Shown one piece after another: positions 44,548 to 56,776 of a DNA stretch of 64,000 nucleotides. Location of the stretch: positions 1,178,001 to 1,242,000 of the forward strand of contig JBAIAA010000783.1 of NCBI GenBank assembly GCA_037893245.1. The letters run 5' to 3'. Each line of letters starts with the position of its first letter. Within the stretch, counting starts at the first letter, position 1. Both the position numbers and the translations under genes were made by a program. This stretch comes from Crossaster papposus. Taxonomy: Eukaryota > Echinodermata > Asteroidea > Velatida > Solasteridae. Under the pieces are notes generated by a model. The model did no database searches, had not been told where the DNA came from, and saw only the letters and a program-made list of their open reading frames with translations.

Positions 44548-46003
44548 CTAGCAGGATGCCGCGCTTCGCGCGGCACCTGCTAGCTGGATGAAATCGTAAC
44601 TTATAGATACACCTTGTTGACGTCTTAAAAACATAATGGATTGTATGACAAACAAATCGCCAAACTTAGCGAGTAGAGTACCAGCTAGAAAGTATTTCGA
44701 GCGCACAAAATTATTTCGAGCTCACGAACAGATATTCTTGGAGCGCACGAAGTCATTTCGTGGCCACGACAACATTTCGAGCTCACGAAATAAGTTATTG
44801 TGAGTGCACGAAATAAAATACTCAAATTATTTCGTAACGGTGATTTTTATTCGTCATATGTCCCTTTAGGGGCTCCGTAGAATACCATCGACTCTGAATA
44901 ACAAACAATCTTTGTAAAAATACTTCCCGACTTCCGAACTAATAATACTCAATAGGCAGTTCATCTTTGCTTGCATGCTGCCTGCGTCTCGTGATTTTTT
45001 AACAGGAATCGTACGGGAAACAATACGAACCACTTCGGGATTTCTGAGTTTACATCATCGTGAAAATCCTGATTAAAAAACCCAACAGGCCGGCCATCTG
45101 ACAGTGCGCCCTCAACTGACGTAATACAGTCACGTTTCTAAATTGCATATTCATATCCACCATCGCCATACAATTTCGCGACTTTTTTGCACGATCAAAG
45201 TTGAAATTGAGGCAATAGCGATATGTTTCGGAGTGTTTTGAGACAGATAATGTTGTAATATTTAAGTATCGACAATGTGAAGCAAAGAAATTTGCCCAAA
45301 AGGCAACACGAAAGGAATAAATCATTTTTCAACGTTCCAAGCCTGTGACTGCAATGTGGTCGACGCGCACGAAATTCGAAGCCGAAAACGAAGCTGGCGC
45401 TCAAACTCCGCAATAACCAAGGGAGTATAAAGCTCAAATAACACGTGACGGGGCCGCCCAATGGCGAATAACAAACTCGGCACCAACTCGGCCACCGCGC
45501 AAGCAAGACGGATACAATCAATTTGCGAAGGCTTCGCGTAACGCATGTAGCCGCCGCTTAATCGCAAACAGCCAACAATTCGGCAACCGAGTTACGGTAG
45601 TACGATTTCGGGAAGGCTTCGGCCCAAACTCCGAGCAAGGACAATGCAAAAAAACCGCAATAGTTCACGCAAAAAGGCCCACAGACATCAACAGGCAATC
45701 GAAAAGCGATTACGCGTTTATCGGTAACGTCCGTTTCTTTTAAATCTCACTTCGGACGAATACGTGTTTTTTTTTAAATCTTATTCCCCGGGGGATTCCC
45801 CGGGGATTCCCCGTCGCGAACGATCCGGCACCCCGCCGCACCGACGCCGGCGGCACACGCGCGCGGCGACAAGTCGCCCGACGAGTCGCCCGACCAAAAG
45901 CCAACATGGCGCCAACCACGCGCCAAGATGGCGCGGCCCTGTGTTTCCAAGATGGCGGCGCCCAGGGACAAGATGGCGAATTTAACATCTTTTATAGTAT
46001 AGA
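44548..46003 (-). mobile_element. Helitron-like unit, type C, 1456 bp
   Basis: Complete unit. Distinguished by GCTGGATGAAATCG at the 3' side, CGCCAAACTT, and a duplicated GTCGCCCGAC near the 5' side; it has one fewer AAGATGGCGCGGCC block. Confidence 0.85.
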
Positions 46004-47734
46004 CTAGCAGGATGCCGCGCTTCGCGCGGCACCTGCTAGCTGGGTGAAATCGTAACTTATAGATACACCTTGTTGACGTCTTAAAAACACAATGGATTGT
46101 ATGACAAACAAATCGCGAAACTTAGCGAGTAGAGTACCAGCTAGAAAGTATTTCGAGCGCACGAAATTATTTCGAGCTCACGAACAGATATTCTTGGAGC
46201 GCACGAAGTCATTTCGTGGCCACGACAACATTTCGAGCTCACGAAATAAGTTATTTTGAGTGCACGAAATAAAATACTCAAATTATTTCGTAACGGTGAT
46301 TTGTATTCGTCATATGTCCCTTTAGGGGCTCCGTAGAATACCATCGACTCTGAATAACAAACAATCTTTGTAAAAATACTTCCCGACTTCCGAACTAATA
46401 ATACTCAATAGGCAGTTCATCTTTGCTTGCATGCTGCCTGCGTCTCGTGATTTTTTAACATGAATCGTACGGGAAACAATACGAACCACTTCGGGGTTTC
46501 TGATTTACGTCGTTACGATTGAAAAAAACCAACAGACCGGCCGTCTGACAGTGCGCCCTCAACTGACGTAAGGCAGTCCCGTTTCTAAATTGAATATTCA
46601 TATCCACGATAGGCCTTACAATTTCGCGACATTTTTCAACGATAAAAGTTAAAATTGAGGCAATAGCGATACGTTTCGGAGTGTTTTTAGAGAGATAATG
46701 TTGTAATATTTAAGTATTGACAATGTGAAAGGAAGAAATTTTGCCAGAAGGCAACACGAAAGGAATAAATCATTGTTTTTACGTTCCAAAACTGTGACTA
46801 CAAAATGGTCGACGCGCAGGAATTCGGAGGCAAAGCCGAAGCCGAAACGTAGTCACGTTTCTAAATTGCATATTCATATCCACCATCGCCATACAATTTC
46901 GCGACATTTTTGCACGATCAAAGTTGAAATTGAGGCAATAGCGATATGTTTCGGAGTGTTTTGAGACAGATAATGTTGTAATATTTAAGTATCGACAATG
47001 TGAAGCAACGAAATTTGCCCAAAAGGCAACACGAAAGGAATAAATCATTTTTTAACGTTCCAAGCCTGTGACTGCAATGTGGTCGACGCGCACGAAATTC
47101 AAAGCCGAAAACGAAGCTGGCGCTCAAACTCCGCAATAACCAATGGAGTATAAAGGTCAAATAACACGGGACGGGCCGCCCAATCGCGAACAACAAACTC
47201 GGCACCAACTCGGCCACCGCGCAAGCAAGGCGGATACAATTAATTTGCGAAGGCTTCGCGTAACACATGTAGCCGCCGCTTAATCGCAAACGGCCAACAA
47301 TTCGGCAACCGAGTTACGGCAGTACGATTTCGGGAAGGCTTCGGCCCGAACTCCGGTCAAGGACAATGCAAAAATAACGCAATAGTTCGCGCAAAAAGGC
47401 CCGCAGACATCGACAGGCAATCGAAAAGCGATTACGCGTTTATCGGTAACGTCCGTTTCTTTTAAATCTCACCACGGACGAATACGATTTTTTTTAAATC
47501 TTATTCCCCGGGGGATTCCCCGGGGGATTCCCCGTCGCGAACGGTCCGGCACCCCGCCGCACCGACGCCGGCGGCACGCGCGCGCGGCGACAAGTCGCCC
47601 GACTAAAAGCCAACATGGCGCCAACCACGCGCCAAGATGGCGCGGCCCTGTGTTCCAAGATGGCGCGGCCCTGCGTTCCAAGATGGCGGCGCCCCGGGAC
47701 AAGATGGCGCATTTAACATCTTTTATAGTATAGA
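46004..47734 (-). mobile_element. Helitron-like unit, type A, 1731 bp
   Basis: Complete unit with the 270 bp internal duplication. Nearly identical to the other A units (one difference seen near 46691: GAGAGATAAT against GAGTGATAAT at 42037). Confidence 0.85.
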
Positions 47735-49201
47735 CTAGCAGGATGCCGCGCTTCGCGCGGCACCTGCTAGCTGGGTGAAATCGTAACTTATAGATACACC
47801 TTGTTGACGTCTTAAAAACATAATGGATTGTATGACAAACAAATCGCGAAACTTAGCGAGTAGAGTACCAGCTAGAAAGTATTTCGAGCGCACGAAATTA
47901 TTTCGAGCTCACGAACAGATATTCTTGGAGCGCAAGAAGTCATTTCGTGGCCACGACAACATTTCGAGCTCACGAAATAAGTTATTTTGAGTGCACGAAA
48001 TAAAATACTCAAATTATTTCGTAACGGTGATTTTTATTCGTCATATGTCCCTTTAGGGGCTCCGTAGAAGTACCATCGAGTCTGAATAACAAACAATCTT
48101 TGTAAAAATACTTCCCGACTTTCCAACTAATAATACTCAATAGGCAGTCCATCTTCGCTTGCATGCTGCCTGCGTCTCGTGATTTTTAACAGGAATCGTA
48201 CGGGAAACAATACGAACGAACCACTTCGGGATTTCTGTTTTACATCATCGTGAAAATCGTGATTAAAAAACCCAACAGGCCGGCCGTCTGACAGTGCGCC
48301 CTCAACAGACGTAATGCAGTCACGTTTCTAATTTGCATATTCATATCCACCATCGCCATACAATTTCGCGACATTTTTGCACGATCAAAGTTGAAATTGA
48401 GGCAATAGCGATATGTTTCGGAGTGTTTTGAGACAGATAATGTTGTAATATTTAAGTATCGACAATGTGAAGCAACGAAATTTGCCCAAAAGGCAACACG
48501 AAAGGAATAAATCATTTTTTAACGTTCCAAGCCTGTGACTGCAATGTGGTCGACGCGCAGGAAATTCAAAGCCGAAAACGAAGCTGGCGCTCAAACTCCG
48601 CAATAACCAATGGAGTATAAAGGTCAAATAACACGGGACGGGCCGCCCAATCGCGAACAACAAACTCGGCACCAACTCGGCCACCGCGCAAGCAAGGCGG
48701 ATACAATTAATTTGCGAAGGCTTCGCGTAACGCATGTAGCCGCCGCTTAATCGCAAACGGCCAACAATTCGGCAACCGAGTTACGGCAGTACGATTTCGG
48801 GAAGGCTTCGGCCCGAACTCCGGTCAAGGACAATGCAAAAATAACGCAATAGTTCGCGCAAAAAGGCCCGCAGACATCGACAGGCAATCGAAAAGCGATT
48901 ACGCGTTTATCGGTAACGTCCGTTTCTTTTAAATCTCACCACGGACGAATACGATTTGTTTTAAATCTTATTCCCCGGGGGATTCCCCGGGGGATTCCCC
49001 GTCGCGAACGGTCCGGCACCCCGCCGCACCGACGCCGGTGGCACACGCGCGCGGCGACAAGTCGCCCGACCAAAAGCCAACATGGCGCCAACCATGCGCC
49101 AAGATGGCGCGGCCCTGTGTTCCAAGATGGCGCGGCCCTGCGTTCCAAGATGGCGGCGCCCAGGGACAAGATGGCGCATTTGTCATCTTTTATAGTATAG
49201 A
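47735..49201 (-). mobile_element. Helitron-like unit, type B, 1467 bp
   Basis: Complete unit, indistinguishable by eye from 43081-44547 over long stretches. Confidence 0.85.
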
Positions 49202-50666
49202 CTAGCAGGATGCCGCGCTTCGCGCGGCACCTGCTAGCTGGATGAAATCGTAACTTATAGATACACCTTGTTGACGTCTTAAAAACATAATGGATTGTAT
49301 GACAAACAAATCGCCAAACTTAGCGAGTAGAGTACCAGCTAGAAAGTATTTCGAGCGCACAAAATTATTTCGAGCTCACGAACAGATATTCTTGGAGCGC
49401 ACGAAGTCATTTCGTGGCCACGACAACATTTCGAGCTCACGAAATAAGTTATTGTGAGTGCACGAAATAAAATACTCAAATTATTTCGTAACGGTGATTT
49501 TTATTCGTCATATGTCCCTTTAGGGGCTCCGTAGAATACCATCGACTCTGAATAACAAACAATCTTTGTAAAAATACTTCCCGACTTCCGAACTAATAAT
49601 ACTCAATAGGCAGTTCATCTTTGCTTGCATGCTGCCTGCGTCTCGTGATTTTTTAACAGGAATCGTACGGGAAACAATACGAACCACTTCGGGATTTCTG
49701 AGTTTACATCATCGTGAAAATCCTGATTAAAAAACCCAACAGGCCGGCCATCTGACAGTGCGCCCTCAACTGACGTAATACAGTCACGTTTCTAAATTGC
49801 ATATTCATATCCACCATCGCCATACAATTTCGCGACTTTTTTGCACGATCAAAGTTGAAATTGAGGCAATAGCGATATGTTTCGGAGTGTTTTGAGACAG
49901 ATAATGTTGTAATATTTAAGTATCGACAATGTGAAGCAAAGAAATTTGCCCAAAAGGCAACACGAAAGGAATAAATCATTTTTCAACGTTCCAAGCCTGT
50001 GACTGCAATGTGGTCGACGCGCACGAAATTCGAAGCCGAAAACGAAGCTGGCGCTCAAACTCCGCAATAACCAAGGGAGTATAAAGCTCAAATAACACGT
50101 GACGGGGCCGCCCAATGGCGAATAACAAACTCGGCACCAACTCGGCCACCGCGCAAGCAAGACGGATACAATCAATTTGCGAAGGCTTCGCGTAACGCAT
50201 GTAGCCGCCGCTTAATCGCAAACAGCCAACAATTCGGCAACCGAGTTACGGTAGTACGATTTCGGGAAGGCTTCGGCCCGAACTCCGGTCAAGGACAATG
50301 CAAAAATAACGCAATAGTTCGCGCAAAAAGGCCCGCAGACATCGACAGGCAATCGAAAAGCGATTACGCGTTTATCGGTAACGTCCGTTTCTTTTAAATC
50401 TCACCACGGACGAATACGATTTTTTTTAAATCTTATTCCCCGGGGGATTCCCCGGGGGATTCCCCGTCGCGAACGGTCCGGCACCCCGCCGCACCGACGC
50501 CGGCGGCACGCGCGCGCGGCGACAAGTCGCCCGACTAAAAGCCAACATGGCGCCAACCACGCGCCAAGATGGCGCGGCCCTGTGTTCCAAGATGGCGCGG
50601 CCCTGCGTTCCAAGATGGCGGCGCCCCGGGACAAGATGGCGCATTTAACATCTTTTATAGTATAGA
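49202..50666 (-). mobile_element. chimeric Helitron-like unit (C joined to A/B type), 1465 bp
   Basis: The left part carries type C markers (GCTGGATGAAATCG, CGCCAAACTT, GGAGTATAAAGCTCAAATAA). From about 50280 it carries the type A markers (GGCCCGAACTCCGGTCAAGG, ACGATTTTTTTTAAATC). This unit exists only in this period and accounts for the extra 1465 bp. Confidence 0.8.
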
Positions 50667-52122
50667 CTAGCAGGATGCCGCGCTTCGCGCGGCACCTGCT
50701 AGCTGGGTGAAATCGTAACTTATAGATACACCTTGTTGACGTCTTAAAAACATAATGGATTGTATGACAAACAAATCGCCAAACTTAGCGAGTAGAGTAC
50801 CAGCTAGAAAGTATTTCGAGCGCACAAAATTATTTCGAGCTCACGAACAGATATTCTTGGAGCGCACGAAGTCATTTCGTGGCCACGACAACATTTCGAG
50901 CTCACGAAATAAGTTATTGTGAGTGCACGAAATAAAATACTCAAATTATTTCGTAACGGTGATTTTTATTCGTCATATGTCCCTTTAGGGGCTCCGTAGA
51001 ATACCATCGACTCTGAATAACAAACAATCTTTGTAAAAATACTTCCCGACTTCCGAACTAATAATACTCAATAGGCAGTTCATCTTTGCTTGCATGCTGC
51101 CTGCGTCTCGTGATTTTTTAACAGGAATCGTACGGGAAACAATACGAACCACTTCGGGATTTCTGAGTTTACATCATCGTGAAAATCCTGATTAAAAAAC
51201 CCAACAGGCCGGCCATCTGACAGTGCGCCCTCAACTGACGTAATACAGTCACGTTTCTAAATTGCATATTCATATCCACCATCGCCATACAATTTCGCGA
51301 CTTTTTTGCACGATCAAAGTTGAAATTGAGGCAATAGCGATATGTTTCGGAGTGTTTTGAGACAGATAATGTTGTAATATTTAAGTATCGACAATGTGAA
51401 GCAAAGAAATTTGCCCAAAAGGCAACACGAAAGGAATAAATCATTTTTCAACGTTCCAAGCCTGTGACTGCAATGTGGTCGACGCGCACGAAATTCGAAG
51501 CCGAAAACGAAGCTGGCGCTCAAACTCCGCAATAACCAAGGGAGTATAAAGCTCAAATAACACGTGACGGGGCCGCCCAATGGCGAATAACAAACTCGGC
51601 ACCAACTCGGCCACCGCGCAAGCAAGACGGATACAATCAATTTGCGAAGGCTTCGCGTAACGCATGTAGCCGCCGCTTAATCGCAAACAGCCAACAATTC
51701 GGCAACCGAGTTACGGTAGTACGATTTCGGGAAGGCTTCGGCCCAAACTCCGAGCAAGGACAATGCAAAAAAACCGCAATAGTTCACGCAAAAAGGCCCA
51801 CAGACATCAACAGGCAATCGAAAAGCGATTACGCGTTTATCGGTAACGTCCGTTTCTTTTAAATCTCACTTCGGACGAATACGTGTTTTTTTTTAAATCT
51901 TATTCCCCGGGGGATTCCCCGGGGATTCCCCGTCGCGAACGATCCGGCACCCCGCCGCACCGACGCCGGCGGCACACGCGCGCGGCGACAAGTCGCCCGA
52001 CGAGTCGCCCGACCAAAAGCCAACATGGCGCCAACCACGCGCCAAGATGGCGCGGCCCTGTGTTTCCAAGATGGCGGCGCCCAGGGACAAGATGGCGAAT
52101 TTAACATCTTTTATAGTATAGA
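50667..52122 (-). mobile_element. Helitron-like unit, type C with B-like first 60-100 bp
   Basis: Begins GCTGGGTGAAATCG like types A and B, then switches to type C (CGCCAAACTT onward), ending 1456 bp later with the C-type 5' side. Confidence 0.8.
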
Positions 52123-53853
52123 CTAGCAGGATGCCGCGCTTCGCGCGGCACCTGCTAGCTGGGTGAAATCGTAACTTATAGATACACCTTGTTGACGTCT
52201 TAAAAACACAATGGATTGTATGACAAACAAATCGCGAAACTTAGCGAGTAGAGTACCAGCTAGAAAGTATTTCGAGCGCACGAAATTATTTCGAGCTCAC
52301 GAACAGATATTCTTGGAGCGCACGAAGTCATTTCGTGGCCACGACAACATTTCGAGCTCACGAAATAAGTTATTTTGAGTGCACGAAATAAAATACTCAA
52401 ATTATTTCGTAACGGTGATTTGTATTCGTCATATGTCCCTTTAGGGGCTCCGTAGAATACCATCGACTCTGAATAACAAACAATCTTTGTAAAAATACTT
52501 CCCGACTTCCGAACTAATAATACTCAATAGGCAGTTCATCTTTGCTTGCATGCTGCCTGCGTCTCGTGATTTTTTAACATGAATCGTACGGGAAACAATA
52601 CGAACCACTTCGGGGTTTCTGATTTACGTCGTTACGATTGAAAAAAACCAACAGACCGGCCGTCTGACAGTGCGCCCTCAACTGACGTAAGGCAGTCCCG
52701 TTTCTAAATTGAATATTCATATCCACGATAGGCCTTACAATTTCGCGACATTTTTCAACGATAAAAGTTAAAATTGAGGCAATAGCGATACGTTTCGGAG
52801 TGTTTTTAGAGAGATAATGTTGTAATATTTAAGTATTGACAATGTGAAAGGAAGAAATTTTGCCAGAAGGCAACACGAAAGGAATAAATCATTGTTTTTA
52901 CGTTCCAAAACTGTGACTACAAAATGGTCGACGCGCAGGAATTCGGAGGCAAAGCCGAAGCCGAAACGTAGTCACGTTTCTAAATTGCATATTCATATCC
53001 ACCATCGCCATACAATTTCGCGACATTTTTGCACGATCAAAGTTGAAATTGAGGCAATAGCGATATGTTTCGGAGTGTTTTGAGACAGATAATGTTGTAA
53101 TATTTAAGTATCGACAATGTGAAGCAACGAAATTTGCCCAAAAGGCAACACGAAAGGAATAAATCATTTTTTAACGTTCCAAGCCTGTGACTGCAATGTG
53201 GTCGACGCGCACGAAATTCAAAGCCGAAAACGAAGCTGGCGCTCAAACTCCGCAATAACCAATGGAGTATAAAGGTCAAATAACACGGGACGGGCCGCCC
53301 AATCGCGAACAACAAACTCGGCACCAACTCGGCCACCGCGCAAGCAAGGCGGATACAATTAATTTGCGAAGGCTTCGCGTAACACATGTAGCCGCCGCTT
53401 AATCGCAAACGGCCAACAATTCGGCAACCGAGTTACGGCAGTACGATTTCGGGAAGGCTTCGGCCCGAACTCCGGTCAAGGACAATGCAAAAATAACGCA
53501 ATAGTTCGCGCAAAAAGGCCCGCAGACATCGACAGGCAATCGAAAAGCGATTACGCGTTTATCGGTAACGTCCGTTTCTTTTAAATCTCACCACGGACGA
53601 ATACGATTTTTTTTAAATCTTATTCCCCGGGGGATTCCCCGGGGGATTCCCCGTCGCGAACGGTCCGGCACCCCGCCGCACCGACGCCGGCGGCACGCGC
53701 GCGCGGCGACAAGTCGCCCGACTAAAAGCCAACATGGCGCCAACCACGCGCCAAGATGGCGCGGCCCTGTGTTCCAAGATGGCGCGGCCCTGCGTTCCAA
53801 GATGGCGGCGCCCCGGGACAAGATGGCGCATTTAACATCTTTTATAGTATAGA
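52123..53853 (-). mobile_element. Helitron-like unit, type A, 1731 bp
   Basis: Complete, matching 46004-47734 at an offset of 6119. Confidence 0.85.
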
Positions 53854-55320
53854 CTAGCAGGATGCCGCGCTTCGCGCGGCACCTGCTAGCTGGGTGAAAT
53901 CGTAACTTATAGATACACCTTGTTGACGTCTTAAAAACATAATGGATTGTATGACAAACAAATCGCGAAACTTAGCGAGTAGAGTACCAGCTAGAAAGTA
54001 TTTCGAGCGCACGAAATTATTTCGAGCTCACGAACAGATATTCTTGGAGCGCAAGAAGTCATTTCGTGGCCACGACAACATTTCGAGCTCACGAAATAAG
54101 TTATTTTGAGTGCACGAAATAAAATACTCAAATTATTTCGTAACGGTGATTTTTATTCGTCATATGTCCCTTTAGGGGCTCCGTAGAAGTACCATCGAGT
54201 CTGAATAACAAACAATCTTTGTAAAAATACTTCCCGACTTTCCAACTAATAATACTCAATAGGCAGTCCATCTTCGCTTGCATGCTGCCTGCGTCTCGTG
54301 ATTTTTAACAGGAATCGTACGGGAAACAATACGAACGAACCACTTCGGGATTTCTGTTTTACATCATCGTGAAAATCGTGATTAAAAAACCCAACAGGCC
54401 GGCCGTCTGACAGTGCGCCCTCAACAGACGTAATGCAGTCACGTTTCTAATTTGCATATTCATATCCACCATCGCCATACAATTTCGCGACATTTTTGCA
54501 CGATCAAAGTTGAAATTGAGGCAATAGCGATATGTTTCGGAGTGTTTTGAGACAGATAATGTTGTAATATTTAAGTATCGACAATGTGAAGCAACGAAAT
54601 TTGCCCAAAAGGCAACACGAAAGGAATAAATCATTTTTTAACGTTCCAAGCCTGTGACTGCAATGTGGTCGACGCGCAGAAAATTCAAAGCCGAAAACGA
54701 AGCTGGCGCTCAAACTCCGCAATAACCAATGGAGTATAAAGGTCAAATAACACGGGACGGGCCGCCCAATCGCGAACAACAAACTCGGCACCAACTCGGC
54801 CACCGCGCAAGCAAGGCGGATACAATTAATTTGCGAAGGCTTCGCGTAACGCATGTAGCCGCCGCTTAATCGCAAACGGCCAACAATTCGGCAACCGAGT
54901 TACGGCAGTACGATTTCGGGAAGGCTTCGGCCCGAACTCCGGTCAAGGACAATGCAAAAATAACGCAATAGTTCGCGCAAAAAGGCCCGCAGACATCGAC
55001 AGGCAATCGAAAAGCGATTACGCGTTTATCGGTAACGTCCGTTTCTTTTAAATCTCACCACGGACGAATACGATTTGTTTTAAATCTTATTCCCCGGGGG
55101 ATTCCCCGGGGGATTCCCCGTCGCGAACGGTCCGGCACCCCGCCGCACCGACGCCGGTGGCACACGCGCGCGGCGACAAGTCGCCCGACCAAAAGCCAAC
55201 ATGGCGCCAACCATGCGCCAAGATGGCGCGGCCCTGTGTTCCAAGATGGCGCGGCCCTGCGTTCCAAGATGGCGGCGCCCAGGGACAAGATGGCGCATTT
55301 GTCATCTTTTATAGTATAGA
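53854..55320 (-). mobile_element. Helitron-like unit, type B, 1467 bp
   Basis: Complete; one visible change from the other B units is GCGCAGAAAATTC near 54675. Confidence 0.85.
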
Positions 55321-56776
55321 CTAGCAGGATGCCGCGCTTCGCGCGGCACCTGCTAGCTGGATGAAATCGTAACTTATAGATACACCTTGTTGACGTCTTA
55401 AAAACATAATGGATTGTATGACAAACAAATCGCCAAACTTAGCGAGTAGAGTACCAGCTAGAAAGTATTTCGAGCGCACAAAATTATTTCGAGCTCACGA
55501 ACAGATATTCTTGGAGCGCACGAAGTCATTTCGTGGCCACGACAACATTTCGAGCTCACGAAATAAGTTATTGTGAGTGCACGAAATAAAATACTCAAAT
55601 TATTTCGTAACGGTGATTTTTATTCGTCATATGTCCCTTTAGGGGCTCCGTAGAATACCATCGACTCTGAATAACAAACAATCTTTGTAAAAATACTTCC
55701 CGACTTCCGAACTAATAATACTCAATAGGCAGTTCATCTTTGCTTGCATGCTGCCTGCGTCTCGTGATTTTTTAACAGGAATCGTACGGGAAACAATACG
55801 AACCACTTCGGGATTTCTGAGTTTACATCATCGTGAAAATCCTGATTAAAAAACCCAACAGGCCGGCCATCTGACAGTGCGCCCTCAACTGACGTAATAC
55901 AGTCACGTTTCTAAATTGCATATTCATATCCACCATCGCCATACAATTTCGCGACTTTTTTGCACGATCAAAGTTGAAATTGAGGCAATAGCGATATGTT
56001 TCGGAGTGTTTTGAGACAGATAATGTTGTAATATTTAAGTATCGACAATGTGAAGCAAAGAAATTTGCCCAAAAGGCAACACGAAAGGAATAAATCATTT
56101 TTCAACGTTCCAAGCCTGTGACTGCAATGTGGTCGACGCGCACGAAATTCGAAGCCGAAAACGAAGCTGGCGCTCAAACTCCGCAATAACCAAGGGAGTA
56201 TAAAGCTCAAATAACACGTGACGGGGCCGCCCAATGGCGAATAACAAACTCGGCACCAACTCGGCCACCGCGCAAGCAAGACGGATACAATCAATTTGCG
56301 AAGGCTTCGCGTAACGCATGTAGCCGCCGCTTAATCGCAAACAGCCAACAATTCGGCAACCGAGTTACGGTAGTACGATTTCGGGAAGGCTTCGGCCCAA
56401 ACTCCGAGCAAGGACAATGCAAAAAAACCGCAATAGTTCACGCAAAAAGGCCCACAGACATCAACAGGCAATCGAAAAGCGATTACGCGTTTATCGGTAA
56501 CGTCCGTTTCTTTTAAATCTCACTTCGGACGAATACGTGTTTTTTTTTAAATCTTATTCCCCGGGGGATTCCCCGGGGATTCCCCGTCGCGAACGATCCG
56601 GCACCCCGCCGCACCGACGCCGGCGGCACACGCGCGCGGCGACAAGTCGCCCGACGAGTCGCCCGACCAAAAGCCAACATGGCGCCAACCACGCGCCAAG
56701 ATGGCGCGGCCCTGTGTTTCCAAGATGGCGGCGCCCAGGGACAAGATGGCGAATTTAACATCTTTTATAGTATAGA
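55321..56776 (-). mobile_element. Helitron-like unit, type C, 1456 bp
   Basis: Complete, matching 44548-46003. Confidence 0.85.
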
